Shown piece by piece: positions 12,301 through 22,769 of a DNA stretch of 64,000 nucleotides; within the stretch, counting starts at the first letter, position 1, and each line of letters starts with the position of its first letter. The notes below the pieces were generated by a model. That model ran no database searches and was not told the origin of the DNA. It saw only the letters and a list, made by a program, of their open reading frames with translations. The stretch comes from Capsaspora owczarzaki ATCC 30864 (taxonomy: Eukaryota; Opisthokonta; Filasterea): the NCBI RefSeq assembly GCF_000151315.2, contig NW_011887305.1, positions 172,561 to 236,560 on the forward strand, in the 5' to 3' direction. A program made the translations under genes and the position numbers.

Positions 12301-12731
12301 TTTTGCGCGAGGCGACGAGCCGCTCGTTTGTGATTGTGGACGAGATTGGACGCGGCACGTCCACGACGGACGGCGTTGCGCTGTCCTGGGCGGTGCTGTC
12401 GTATCTGCACACGAAAACGCGGTGCCGAATGCTGTTTGCCACGCACTTTCTCGAAGTCGCGCAACGGTGCCAGGAGCACCCGCAGCTGCTCCGCAATGCG
12501 GCCTGTCACATGGTGCGCGTGCTTCACTCGACCGAGGGACAGCCCAGCTTTACCCATCAGATTGTTCCGGGCGTGGCGCTCCGTTCCTACGGCATTGAGG
12601 TGGCTGAGCTTGCGGGGCTTCCAGCTGCTGTTGTGGACGAGGCGCGCTGGATTGCCGGCCAACTCCAGCAAGAGCAGGAGGCACGCAAGGGCGTGTTTTC
12701 CACCCTGAGTGATCACCATGTCTCTGGGTAG
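9369..12731 (+). CDS. MSH1: Mitochondrial MutS homologue (MSH1-type)
   Basis: Single exon, 1120 aa. Residues 1-~75 look like a mitochondrial presequence (MLRFAS start, many Arg, no acids, then RRWLHTSAAM). The MutS mismatch-recognition domain begins near residue 140 with IVLFQFGKFFELYG, in the FxE-containing position of MutS. Connector, lever and clamp regions follow, with an Ala/Ser/Lys insert around 600-655. The ATPase has Walker A GANMGGKST near 910 and Walker B VIVDEIGRGTSTTDG near 990, then FATHF. There is no GIY-YIG tail as in plant MSH1. Role by family: mitochondrial DNA mismatch recognition and genome maintenance. The start is the first in-frame ATG, and it gives a good leader. Confidence 0.9.
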   Translation: MLRFASAVGHGRPPLPRIPSNGLATRTSTPTASGARACGALHAEPAHRCESAFAKTAQAQRPASRRWLHTSAAMTASLLSHTGTSTRARTAGQVPIPLGCGSTQAPPSTTAPFPLTSTPIRPATTSSTSSTSNPGSLGVMQVYNTIKSRYSQPDQIVLFQFGKFFELYGQDAETGASTLNIQLTSKDGLKFAGFPAANSLNRIAQLVKAGFTVVEVCEIEGLEQGGLKYRAVTRIISRGNQIDLIDSDAENNVVYLHGASSSTSNRIGVVWSDLSTAELYAGSISPSRLPELLSSLRPVELVVENAALKDLVRQVYGDQDVPVSVNAPPPPPFDHDRLFDVKRVDGAQPFQPEPLLSPASKLDILNLPLLHQFMNAAAAVPAVTALEANAINGMLAWLESRYPMPTHRIKLLGLHHRPALDQDPSQHRALHHQPMQVDPVSCAALELFEPVPGNAASSTLFATIKHTQTSMGGRLLRRSLMEPLTDIELIRKRQDHTAFFMFDEPRRNRVRSTFGGIKDVPRTLGSIFRHGVKTWRFANHVADLIDSLAAAAGVATTIREQFSLPNSPTLDAELLKPLEDARVQALCKYLSTYVGLAETATASLAAAAATTSATSAPGASTKKSSSSSKRKKASSPANAAVPAVPVAAGNADLAMDEPQDPDDEERPRYVLVSQRIQELHSKRASYLEDLNQLVQGYSTIDRGMTPAMLVDARDGCLIVSEFATPDILKSSPDLTIVRTSARAPRDAFSPHARLNPGVKRPALSGRVSVLSSPRLQEFRRQHVEMDDEMLQAQEQVRQDICSRIQAEIAVITAASESISQIDVAISHAHTAQRYDWTRPTLVSASGVLDIRGGFHPVLDALQMKDSATANQVSFTPNDCVMSVAEPARGVQAAPSPNNTAPTRAAHCWIITGANMGGKSTFMRQNALIVLLAQMGSHVPALSATIGIVDRLFTRVGASDNLVKHKSTFMVEMSETARILREATSRSFVIVDEIGRGTSTTDGVALSWAVLSYLHTKTRCRMLFATHFLEVAQRCQEHPQLLRNAACHMVRVLHSTEGQPSFTHQIVPGVALRSYGIEVAELAGLPAAVVDEARWIAGQLQQEQEARKGVFSTLSDHHVSG

Positions 12732-13552
12732 GGTTGGTTACGGGTGTCGTGCGAGTTGAGTGTTGTTGTTCCATGTATTCCGTTCAGTGATGATATTCCA
12801 ATCCATCAATGATCGGCGTTCTTTTTGACAATCTGCCGTTCCCACGCCATGCTCGCATGCTCGGTTGCACAGTCGGGGGTTTGCTTTTGGGTTGACCGTC
12901 GAATTGGCAGCGCATCCCTGCAATCAAACCAAGCAAGAAGCAAGTCACGCACATTTTCAAGGTCTCGCTTGGTTGGTTCAACATTGAGCAACATTGCGCA
13001 GCATTGAGCTTTTGTGTGTGTTTGAACTCGCTCGTTTGGCGCTGCGCTGCGATTGGTCCAACATCCGACCCTCGTGAGTTTCGCTCTTCCATCGCTTCGT
13101 GTCTCCGAACATGACGCCGCACTCAATCTGGATCCACGGACGTCGGCCTGCAAGCGGCGACAGTGACACCGAGGATGCAATGTCGGGGAGGGGGGGGGGT
13201 TCGAGGAACGAGAGAGAGAGAACCAAAACCAAAACTCAACCCTCCGTGCCGTTCACCATCATTGCCCCAGCGACCCCTCGGATGTCCTCGACCACAGACG
13301 GAAGGCAAGCCAGCCAGTCACTTTCCCCACAGTGAGCGACAGAGTGCGACGGAACGAGGCGAGACCGATGCACACATGGGAAAAAGGCAGCAAAACCCGC
13401 TCGATTTGGCGCGCTTTCAGTCTTGCTTTCTCAGTTGCTTCATCGTCAATCATCATCATCAACCATCAGCAACCATCAATCATCACCCATCATCAGAATC
13501 ACTTCTTGAAGCGTCACTCTGTGGCTTGAGTTTGACACAACATCGCATCATT
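12732..13552. other. Intergenic between MSH1 and the first ZIP gene
   Basis: MSH1 3'UTR and ZIP promoter and 5'UTR exon. CATC/ATCA-rich low complexity at ~13440-13500. No gene seen on either strand. Confidence 0.55.
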
Positions 13553-14018
13553 GTAAGTCGCCGCTTCACAACCCCCCACTTTCGCAGCCACACACACAAC
13601 GTCGCGACCAAACAAGCATCCACGACTCGGTCAAATCTCGACACTGTCCACACGACTGTCAAAAAGGCCACGGCAACGAACAAGTTCTGGCCATGTGACA
13701 TGGGATTACCAAAGCTGCAGACGCTGTGTGTGGGAAGAACAGCCGCAAAGCGTGTTGATCCCCTCCCTCTAGACCCCCCTCTGGACCATCATGCACACCG
13801 ACACAAACCGACCATGGGTGGACAACGTAGAGACACGTCCACCTCACTCATCAGATACTGACCCTTTTGCTTGCTTGCTTACTGGTTTGTTTGTCTGTTT
13901 GTCTGGTTGTTTTGGCTGCATCTCAGAAAAAACCACGCAACTCAGAGTTTCACAGTTTTCTACAGTTGACCAAAAAACAAAGCAAAACCCAAGCAATCCA
14001 TTGATCCGACTTGAACAG
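13553..14018 (+). other. Probable 5'UTR intron of the first ZIP gene
   Basis: A strong GTAAGTCG donor at 13553 and an AG acceptor at 14018, five bases before the ATG. The exon before the donor (CTGTGGCTTGAG) matches the leader of the second ZIP gene, whose own donor and acceptor lie in equivalent places. Confidence 0.6.
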
Positions 14019-14023
14019 CAAAC

Positions 14024-15040
14024 ATGTCCAACGACACCAACGAGTGCTCGTTCGAGTCGGTCGACGACTACGACCAACGGTACAACATTGCTGCCATCTT
14101 TATCATCCTGGTGACAAGCATGATGGGCACACTTTTGCCAATCCTAGCCAAGCGCAATCCCACTTGGATTTGCTTCCGAAGCCCGTTTGTGTTCACCATT
14201 GGCAAGCATGTCGGCACTGGCGTTATCATCGCACTGGCATTAATCCACCTGCTCACTCCCGCATACGAGGCGCTTGGCAACCCGTGCTTGCCGGCCGCGT
14301 TTGCAGAGGACTACACATTCGCACCGCTGTTTGCAATGCTGGGCGCGCTCGTGATGCACTTGTTTGAAACACTTGCCAGCATGCGCGACCTGAAGACTGC
14401 GCTCAAGTCTGAAACCTCGCAGCCGGGCATGGTTCAGGTCAGCGCCTCCGACAGCGATCCCGAGCGTGGACAGAATTCCAGCTGTACTGCCACTGCAACG
14501 CCCGATTCGCTGCTGTTCGCTCATGGCCACAGTCACGGTGGTTTGCTTGGCAACAGCTCGGCAGAACGCACGATCGGCGCTTACGTGCTCGAGTTTGGGT
14601 TGACTGCGCATTCCGTCATCATCGGCTTGACCGTTGGTGTCTCGTCCGTCACCGACTTGGAGACGCTGATTCCCGCGCTTGTCTTCCACCAGTTTTTCGA
14701 GGGCATTGCGCTTGGTGCACGGCTGGTCGAGTGCAACTTTTCCAAGCTGAACGAGTTTCTGCTTGCGTTCATTTACTCGGTGTCGGCACCAGTTGGTATC
14801 GCCATCGGCATCGGGATTGTCAACTCTTACAATGAGAACGGCGTCACGACCAACCTCGTGCAGGGCACCTTTGATGCTGTGAGCGCCGGCATCCTGTTAT
14901 ACGTCGGCTTTACGCAAATGCTGGCGATCGAGTTTCCTCGTGATTTTGCCGCTGCCTCCTCTCGAGCACGGCGCGTTGCGCTGTTTGTTGCGATGTGGGT
15001 GGGTGCCGGCATCATGGCCTTTATTGGCCGGTATCTCTGA
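14024..15040 (+). CDS. ZIP-family (SLC39) metal transporter, copy 1
   Basis: Single coding exon, 338 aa. About eight hydrophobic helices. The metal-site helices are clear: AHSVIIGLTVG (helix 4) and HQFFEGIALG (helix 5), the ZIP binuclear site. The cytosolic loop between helices 3 and 4 carries HGHSHG, the His motif of the Zrt/Irt group. By family it imports Zn2+ or Fe2+ across the plasma membrane or out of a vesicle; which metal cannot be read from sequence. The long N-terminus of large animal ZIPs (LIV-1) is absent, so it is closest to fungal/plant Zrt/Irt-type proteins. A close copy lies at 22770-23780: N-terminal and C-terminal membrane parts are almost the same, while the loop differs in sequence and length. 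Confidence 0.93.
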   Translation: MSNDTNECSFESVDDYDQRYNIAAIFIILVTSMMGTLLPILAKRNPTWICFRSPFVFTIGKHVGTGVIIALALIHLLTPAYEALGNPCLPAAFAEDYTFAPLFAMLGALVMHLFETLASMRDLKTALKSETSQPGMVQVSASDSDPERGQNSSCTATATPDSLLFAHGHSHGGLLGNSSAERTIGAYVLEFGLTAHSVIIGLTVGVSSVTDLETLIPALVFHQFFEGIALGARLVECNFSKLNEFLLAFIYSVSAPVGIAIGIGIVNSYNENGVTTNLVQGTFDAVSAGILLYVGFTQMLAIEFPRDFAAASSRARRVALFVAMWVGAGIMAFIGRYL

Positions 15041-15224
15041 GTGCACATCTGCACGCACATGCATTGATCTGAGCAGCCTTGCTCTTCTTAGAAAACCGTG
15101 TCTTGTTGTCCTTAACTTTTGATAGATTATTATAATAGTGTAGATTATGCATGACAACTTCCATATTTGGGGCTTCTGCTCATTTCTCAAAATCTCGCAA
15201 CTTCTCAGACAACAGCGCTCCAAA

Positions 15225-17398
15225 ATGAGCAGCGCTGACGATGCGACGACGGGCGTTCAGCGATCCAAGCGACCGCGCGAGGACGACGATCAAGGGGATC
15301 ACGATCACGATGGAGCTCTTGCTCTGGCTCTGGAGCCGAACGGGGACGCAGCCGCGCAACGAGACGGCAGCGAGACGACCGCCTCGACGACGACGACGAC
15401 GACCGCCGATGCCACAAGCAATCCAAGCACAGACAGCGCAGCCAATGGTGCAGCAGTGCAGACTGAGACCGCGGGAGCAACGCGCCAACGCAGGAAACGC
15501 GCTGCGTGGGACCAAAGCAGTGATGCTGCAGTCAATCCCAGTGGAGTCAGTGGACCCAATGGAACCAGCGCATCGCTGACAGCAGTCGCATCGAGCAATC
15601 ACAGCGCATCTGCTCAGAACGCTTCAAGTAGTCACCACCTGCCGCTGGCCGAGGCGGATCTCTCTGCAGACCAGGCCGAGGCACTCGAGCGCGCGCGCCA
15701 GTTTGCGCAGCAGCTCACGGTGCAGTTCCACGCCGCACAACAGCAGCATCTGCTGCGACAACAGCAGCTGCAGCAGGAGCAGGCTGCCAAGATGAAGCAG
15801 CACGCCGAGGCGCAGCAGGTTGCCCTGCGAACGCGCGCCATCACATTGATTGGTCGCGTGTACGTTGGCTCCATCCCGTTCGAGGCCGGCGAGCGGGAGG
15901 TGCGCGCAGCCATGTCCGAATGCGGCCCAATCCGCTCAGTGAGCTTTGTCAACGATCCCGTCGCACCCACGCGGCACAAGGGCTTTGGCTTTGTCGAGTA
16001 CGAGTATCCCGAGTCTGGCGACATTGTGCTCAGTCAGATGCACCACGCGCGGATTGGCGATCGCCAGCTCAAGTTTGGCACGCCGAACGCTCCGCAGCCA
16101 ATGCAAGTGCTGATTGAGGAGCTGCGCAAGGAGGGCTCCACCTTCCCGCACGTCTTTGTCGCGAACATTCACCCCGAGCTCAGCGAGTCGGACATTCGCG
16201 AGGTCTTCCAGTCGTTCGGTCCCGTTGCCTACTGCATTTTGATGGTCGACTTGGTGACTGGGCGGCACAAGGGCTGCGGCTATGTCCAATTCGAAAGCTT
16301 GCAGACGGCCAAAGACGCAATCGCAGCGCTCAACCGACTGGATTTGGGCGGCTTGCTGTTGCACGTTGTCAAGGGCGCTCACTCGCCGTCCAACATCCAA
16401 GGCCTGACGACTGCACAATCTGCGCAAGTAACGAACGTGCTGGCTGGGCGGACTGCCAATGATGGTGAGTTGGTGTTTTTGGTGGTCTTGCTTGGGTGTT
16501 TGTTCTTTTTGTTTGTTGCTGTTGGGTTGGACTGAAATGCTGCAATCTGCAGCTCTGCGAGTGAAGGCTTGGACTTGTCTTGCACTCTTGTCTCACCCGA
16601 TCCACCTTTGCGCAACAATTCTGTCATAGGCGTACTGGCTTCAGCTGCGGCGCAGGCAGCAGCAGCAGCAGCGGCGCGCATTACTGCTGCTCGACAAGAA
16701 AGCACAGCAGCAGCAGCAGCAGCAGCAGCACCAACAACCAATGCACAGGCACCAGCATCCAGTGGCGAGGACATGCAAGACAAACTGCGAAGACTCCAGT
16801 CGGAAACGCAAGCGTCCAGCGCTTCGCTTCGCGACGAGGAGAATGTATCCATCAAGGGCAATCAGGTCTATGCGTTGATGCAAAAACTAGCGCGTGGCAC
16901 GACGGTGAGATGCAGCTGGTGTTGTTGTTTGAGTCCTTTGTGATTGGTTCTGGTCACTCACTCACTGTTCAAATGGTTTTCTGTACCCTGTACTCCCCTT
17001 CCTCGATACAGAGCTCTCACATTGTCGCACTGCTCAACATGATCGACGCAGACGAGATTGACAGCATGCTGGAGCAGGAAGTTGGTGGCGAATGCTCCAA
17101 CTTTGGCACTGTCGAACGTGTGGTGGTGCATGTCACTTCCAAGAATGACGTGGCGATATTTGTGCAGTTTGCGCAACTGGAAGGTACGCGAGCGGAGATG
17201 GCGCCAAAAGTAGAGCAGGGGGTGGTAATCTTCTTTCGTCGCTCAGCAGTTCTCTCACCCGACCCCGTTCTTGTATTGTGATGAACAGAGGCTGATGCAG
17301 CAGTGCTCGCGCTCAACAATCGGTGGTTTGGTGGGCGACAAGTGCGCGCGCAGCTGTACGACGAGGGCCAGTTCCAATCGCGCCAGCTCTCCCCTTGA
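15225..17398 (+). CDS. PUF60: PUF60-type splicing factor (two RRMs plus UHM)
   Basis: Exons 15225-16464, 16630-16904, 17012-17183 and 17289-17398, phases 1, 0, 1; 598 aa. The first ~200 residues are Asp/Ala/Thr/Gln-rich and disordered. RRM1 starts near 208 (VYVGSIPFEAGE, then HKGFGFVEYEYPES) and RRM2 near 310 (VFVANIHPELSESDI, then HKGCGYVQFES). The C-terminal domain is a U2AF-homology motif with RWFGGR and an acidic helix (IDADEIDSML), which by family binds tryptophan ligand motifs in SF3B1 and U2AF. Known role: poly-U binding and U2 snRNP recruitment at 3' splice sites. Polyalanine runs in exon 2 come from GCA repeats. Confidence 0.9.
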
Positions 17399-17589
17399 GT
17401 TTGGTCTGTCAATTACAAAGAGATGCCGAATGCTCGACGATTTTGTCTGCTTTGTAACAATGGTGCTGCTGCTTTTTTTTGATCTGGTTGCTATTTTGTT
17501 CAAACGTCTCGACCAACAAAGCAGTCACAACAAGCTGTTCCAGACCAGAGCAAGCACACACGTTTCGCACACAGAGACATACGCTACTT

Positions 17590-20344
17590 CTACTCAAACA
17601 TCTCATATTCGTCCTCGCTCCTGGAAGACGCCCTCGACGCCTTCTTGCGACGGCAGACCACAATCGCAACAATGACGGTGACCACCGAGGCAAGGCCGCC
17701 CAAGACACCACCGACGATAGCCCCAACATTGGGGCCACTGTTGCTCTCGGGGTCTGGCGTATCGTCCGTGTTTGCCTTGCGGCAGTGTCCGGAGCCGTCG
17801 CAGTAACCAAGCACCTCCTGGGGAAGGTAGCACACATCGTTCGGGGACCGATAGACCGGAGTAGCCGTGGTACCATCGGTGAACTTGACGCATTCGGTAC
17901 CAGCCGCGTTCAAGCAGTAAAGCGTGCACGAGTCCTTTGGGTCGGAACTGATACACTCTTCACCATTGTATCCTAAGCGTGGTTCGCAGCGCGACCGGGA
18001 GCATACGCCTGACGAAGAGCACAGGCCGTTGCAATTGGTGCCATCCTCCTTGCAGTCACATTGGGTGCCTGCAGCACGATTGTATTGCACACCACAGCCG
18101 TTGGGGACGTTGATGTCACAAACTCCGTCCGTCTTGCAGCCATCGACCGAGACACTGCAGACGATGTCAGAACGTCCAGGGTTGACGCAGCTCGCGGTGC
18201 AGCATGGTGTCGCAAAGGTTGAGCACATCGCGCCGCTCTTCAGTGTGCAACCAGGGTTGCAGCACGGATCGTAAGCCTGACACTCGGAAACACTGAGGGA
18301 GCCACAGTCGCACTGCTCGCCTGCTTCAACGATACGATTTCCGCATGTTGGCGACTTGACCTTCAAGACAGAAGAGCGTTCAGCCAATACGATACTGATT
18401 GATTTTTTGGAGCATGAGGAGAATAACCAGTTGTTCGCCTTGTCACCGGCCGATGCTACCGGGTACATGATATAGTTGTCGTCGAGATTGCCTGGAATGC
18501 AATCAGCGGACTCATCATGATCCGAGCCGAGGTTGTGTGCGTGCTCGTGTGCAAGAGTTATCTGCGAAACTGCAGCACTCATAGCATTTCCATAACTCAC
18601 AGTGGTAACCCATGCAGAGTTCTGACTCAAACCTTCTTCTGTACGTGGCCAGCCCATACCGCCGGCTGCCTTCGGGTCCGCCATGTACGCAAGTCCAATC
18701 GTCCCGGAAAAGTCGCGATGTGTGAACAGTGTTCCCAAACAATGATTGCTCAAATCGATCTTGCTAAAGCGAGCCAGGTAATCTTCATCTGATTCGTCTG
18801 CGGGTGTGTTTGCAAATACGCCTGTAGCAGCCTTGTACACTGTAAACTGCTCGATCTGGAAGCCCCCAAAGTTGACGATGTTGGGATCGATCAGTTGATT
18901 CTGTGGGTTGTTGTAGATTGCCTGCTCAGCGTTGAACAAGTTCAGGATTTTGGTCGTGACACGAGCGATGGACGCCGGGCTGCCCTTGTACTCGTTGTAA
19001 AAGTCGACGTCGGCAACGACATGCAGCCCGCAGTACATTGCTGGACCAACAGTGCGTCGCATCTTTGCGGGACGGAGGCCTGCTGCTTCGTGGAAGGAGC
19101 GCGGCTTCGACGTTGTGGCCTGATCGCGCTGTTCACGAGCTGGCTGCCCAGTGCTCATCATGCGCTCTTCGAGTTTGCGCATTGCTTTTGCCTCGGACGC
19201 AAGGTCGAAGGCGGACAAATCGGCATCTGAGAGACGGTAGATGACATGGTCAAAGTCGTGGGCTTCTTCACGCAAGTAGCGATGGCTGGGCTCGATGTAG
19301 TACATTTCGCCCTCCGTATCACGCAGAGTTGCAACAACGTCGCCCGACTCGACAACTGTGGCGTATACCGCAGAGTTGGTTTGGCCTGTGGCACGGAGAG
19401 GGAATCGTATAGAGAATGAGTCCACAACTTGTAGTTTGGGCGACTGTTTGCGACACTGCGGCATTGCATGTCGGAAGTCTCACCTTCAATAGAACCCTTG
19501 AACACAATCGACAAGTCAATCGGCATCTCCTGCGTGCCATCTTCAGAGTGCACAGTGACTCGAGCCGTGGGGCGGACGAGTTCCGTGTTGGGTTGCAGCT
19601 TGACACGGAAGGCGCTGGGTTTTGTCAATCCATGCACAACATGCACAAGTGAGTGGTTTGCATTTGGTGTGGCAATGCCATGCGATCGAGGCATTTCGAT
19701 GCAACCTACCGCCCATAAGCTTCAAATTCGAGCGGAATCACGGCATCGGGCGAGTCTGCGGCAGATCGACGCGAGCGGCTCTGGTGACTTGCCATAACGG
19801 CGTTGCCGAGCGAAAGCGGTTCATAGTGGAGGACATCGTGCGAGAGACGACCTGTTGTTGAGATGAGTCGCTCAGTGGATGAGTCATGACGGGTTTCAGA
19901 AATTGGTTTGTTGTCGGGCACATTGTGTTTTTGTTGCCAATTGGCTGTGCGGTAGTGGGTCAAGCTCCCATTTGAAGCGGGAGGACGGCGCGTGGGGGGG
20001 GGGCGGGTGCGGAAAGAACAAGAATCAGAATAGAACAAACAATAACATCTCTGTTCCTGAGCCGTTTTTTTGAAGATCGCCGACAGCCTCTGATGACTCA
20101 GTTCTGCATAGCACCGCTTCTCACCCATCGTGGCAGTACAGAAAGCATAGTGAAGGCCACATAGGGCAAATGGGAAGGGGGGGGGGCGCTGTGGAGCGTG
20201 GCGGGGGAAGGGCGAGCGGAGTAGGGATGATTGAAGTCTGAGTGATCATTGATCTGGATGCTTACGCTTGTTCCCAGTCGATGCAGAGTCCGCAGCGCAG
20301 ATCATTGCAGCGACCAGCAGCAGAAAAAGCGCAGTCATTCTCAT
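17590..20344 (-). CDS. ADAM metalloprotease, ADAM10/Kuzbanian-like
   Basis: Exons 20266-20344, 19710-19851, 19484-19614 and 17590-19427; 729 aa, phases close. Residues 1-~21 are a signal peptide. The prodomain starts LSHDVLHYEPLS, as in ADAM10. A basic RRTVGP site lies before the catalytic domain. The zinc site is HEHAHNLGSDHD (~409-420), matching HExxHxxGxxHD. A Cys-rich disintegrin-like region follows (QCDCGS, YDPCCNPGCTLKSGAMC), then one membrane helix (~688-711) and a short basic tail CRRKK. Known: ADAM10 sheds ectodomains such as Notch at the cell surface. The substrate here is unknown. Neighbour PUF60 is convergent, with 191 bases between stops. Confidence 0.92.
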
Positions 20345-21048
20345 GCCGACTGGCAGGTGAATGGGAACCATGTGGAGAGGGAAAAACAAAAGAGAACTGA
20401 CCCGGATTCAATACGAAAGCACAAACAAAGAACACTGAATGGCTCAGGAGCAAAGTAAACAACCAGACTGAATGGCTCAGGAATACATGCGGGCATCCAT
20501 TGTAACAATCCCGTCTTGTGGGTTTAGAAGTGCAACGAACGATCGTTGCTGGCTCAGGAGACGGTCTTTCACGAGTTCGAACGTTCAAGTTTGAGCACAG
20601 CAAAACAGTGTGAGTGATGACGATCCCCCCCCCCTCACCCTCGCTCACGATGCGCACTATCTCGAAACTGGACAAGTCTCTTCTTCGACGTTTCAGTCGT
20701 TTGTACATGCGAGGGTCGGTCGCTTGACGCCTTGTTCAGACTATCTGAGCATTCTCCTGACTAGCGATGCACTTCAAGATCAGAGGCAATCACGACCGAG
20801 CAATCATGTATACAAGAGTGCAAAGTAGCACCAAAGCCCCCGAGAACCGTAGCGCCGATGATCTGCTTGTGGTGTCAGAGTGCTGCGACACCGAGTGATC
20901 GCCGCACACCCCACATCTCGACTCTTGCAACGTGATTGTCTCCGACAGCTGTAAACTGCACTTACATGGCTTCTTGTTCCAATCGTTTTTATGTACAATC
21001 TTGACTACATGAGCAAGCACGCGAGCAAACCAAACCTTTACGCTCGAT
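20345..21048. other. Intergenic, no gene seen
   Basis: 704 bases: promoter of the ADAM gene and 3' side of the next minus-strand gene. A C8 run at ~20626. No convincing frame. Confidence 0.5.
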
Positions 21049-21738
21049 CTACGCTTTGACAGTCCTCGTGGAAGCCGGCGCTCCATTGGCACGATGAGAC
21101 ATCGAGGTAGCCCTGCACGTCTTGTCATTGTTGATGAATGCCATCAAAGCATCCACATCTTCCGTACCGTGCTGCTGCGAGTCGAGCTGTTCTGGTTGTG
21201 TTGCCGGTTTGTTGTTCTTCTTGCATTGGCGAAGATAGAGCCTGCGACGAGCATTGTCCAAACGCTTGTGGCGAGCAGAGCAGCACGGGCAAAGGCCATT
21301 TTCATCCAGCTCGTGCGCATGCTTTTGGATGTGAGCGGACAGAACGCGTTGCATGTCCTCCTGCTTGACAAATACGGCAGGCTGTGCTGGCCGAACAAAT
21401 GGTGGCTGCGATGGCAACTTTTGATTCTGATTGCTCGATGCAAGTACCGTAGTTGCGCTTGCTGCTTTGGGCTGCGACGCTGGTACGCTCGGTGTTGCAA
21501 TTGCGGATTTCTTCGGTTCAGAGTCGGGTGCCGGAAGCACCCTGAGTTCAGTCTCGAGCTGACTGACGAGAGGCAGTGACGCGCGCATCATCCTGTTGAT
21601 GCGTTCGATGTGATCCAGCTCCTTGTCATCCACTGGCATTGTTGGTTTCGCGCGGGTGTCCGAGTGTACCGATTTCGACCGTTGGAACAAGAAGGAAGAC
21701 TGAGCAAACGCGTCAGTGTGCTGCGCCGGCCTTTTCAT
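21049..21738 (-). CDS. Conserved-looking small protein with CPCC motif, function unknown
   Basis: Single exon, 229 aa from the first ATG. I do not recognise it. The middle is Ser/Ala/Pro/Gln-rich. The end has a compact charged segment: a helix with HIQKHAHELDENG, then a CPCCSARHKRLDNARRRLYL stretch that could bind a metal or a nucleic acid, then an acidic EDVDALMAFINND motif. No signal peptide and no membrane segment. The basic helix next to the Cys pair suggests a nuclear or RNA/DNA-linked role, but this is a guess. Coding is supported by composition over the full length and a clean ATG-to-stop frame. Confidence 0.6.
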   Translation of the reverse strand: MKRPAQHTDAFAQSSFLFQRSKSVHSDTRAKPTMPVDDKELDHIERINRMMRASLPLVSQLETELRVLPAPDSEPKKSAIATPSVPASQPKAASATTVLASSNQNQKLPSQPPFVRPAQPAVFVKQEDMQRVLSAHIQKHAHELDENGLCPCCSARHKRLDNARRRLYLRQCKKNNKPATQPEQLDSQQHGTEDVDALMAFINNDKTCRATSMSHRANGAPASTRTVKA

Positions 21739-22528
21739 CGAGCCGAGCGAGCGCGTCAGTTCGCGCGAGATTCTGATTCGGTGAAGCTTCAATCTACTAA
21801 GCTGGGCCTCCTTGAGAAATGAATGCGATTTGTCGCCAGTCGAGCGGCGTTGATTTCAAACTTGCTCGTTTTGGGACGCGTTGTGATTGGACGAAACGAG
21901 ATTCACATGCAGCGGCCTTGTTCGCTGTCGCACATGACTTTCTGTTCAATCACTTTGTACGAACGTAATTTCCTCGGTTGTACGAATGCAATGGCAGTGG
22001 GAGGAGAAGGATGGGGTCGAGGGGGGAGAGAGGGAGAGCCACGACAAAATCCTTTCAAATCGAGCTGCTCAGGCTGACCCTCCCACCCGTCTTCCCACGC
22101 CCACGCATCTTCGCCATGTAATAACCACCGCTTGCTTGCTTCCTTCCATCACAGTTAAATTGGACACGATAGTGTCGTTGGTGTTGTTTTCTTGCTTGCA
22201 CGCGCGTTTCTCCTTCCTCCTCGCCGCTGACTTTTGGATGTCAATGCCAGGCAGCAACCGCCAAGGCCGTCAGTACACAAATACAATGATCGACAAAGAG
22301 GGGAGGGGCCAGGCCTACCACGTGCTCCATTAGCAAATCGATCCATGGGAAAACCGGCACCTCCAATGGGAACATGTTTCCAAACAAACGCCTCGCTGGC
22401 TCGACAGTATAAAAGCCCAACCTCGATTTGACCCGCTCACTCTACTTTTACTTTGACTTTTCTGCTGCTTTATCATCAGCAGCTCTTGGTCGTTTCTCTG
22501 TGGCTTGAACGGGTCGAGAATCATCCCT
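21739..22528. promoter_or_regulatory. Divergent promoter region upstream of the second ZIP gene
   Basis: Lies between two genes read away from each other. Contains the TATA-like site at 22408 and the ZIP leader exon, which resembles that of copy 1. No gene seen. Confidence 0.5.
22408..22415 (+). promoter_or_regulatory. Candidate TATA box of the second ZIP gene
   Basis: TATAAAAG, followed about 30 bases later by a pyrimidine-rich TCACTC start-like stretch and then the probable 5'UTR exon. Such a consensus site is rare elsewhere in the window. Confidence 0.5.
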
Positions 22529-22761
22529 GTAAGTTGCTTCGCCAAATTCATCCAAACACCAAATCCCACATTGAACCACAAGCCGCAACCAACAAGGCTC
22601 AACGTAGCTTGCGCTCTGTGATGACGACCCCTCACATGTGTACTGCCTTTTGTCTGTTGTTTGGTTGCATGTCAAAACGCTTCTCCCCCCCCCCCCAAAA
22701 AGCATCGAAAAGGTTTTCAAGGCAAAGTTTTGCACAGCCAAAGAAACCGAAATCCATCCAG
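22529..22761 (+). other. Probable 5'UTR intron of the second ZIP gene
   Basis: GTAAGTTGC donor at 22529 and CAG acceptor ending 22761, nine bases before the ATG. The upstream exon shares CTCTGTGGCTTGA with copy 1. A C12 run at ~22687-22698 is inside. Confidence 0.6.
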
Positions 22762-22769
22762 TGTTACAA

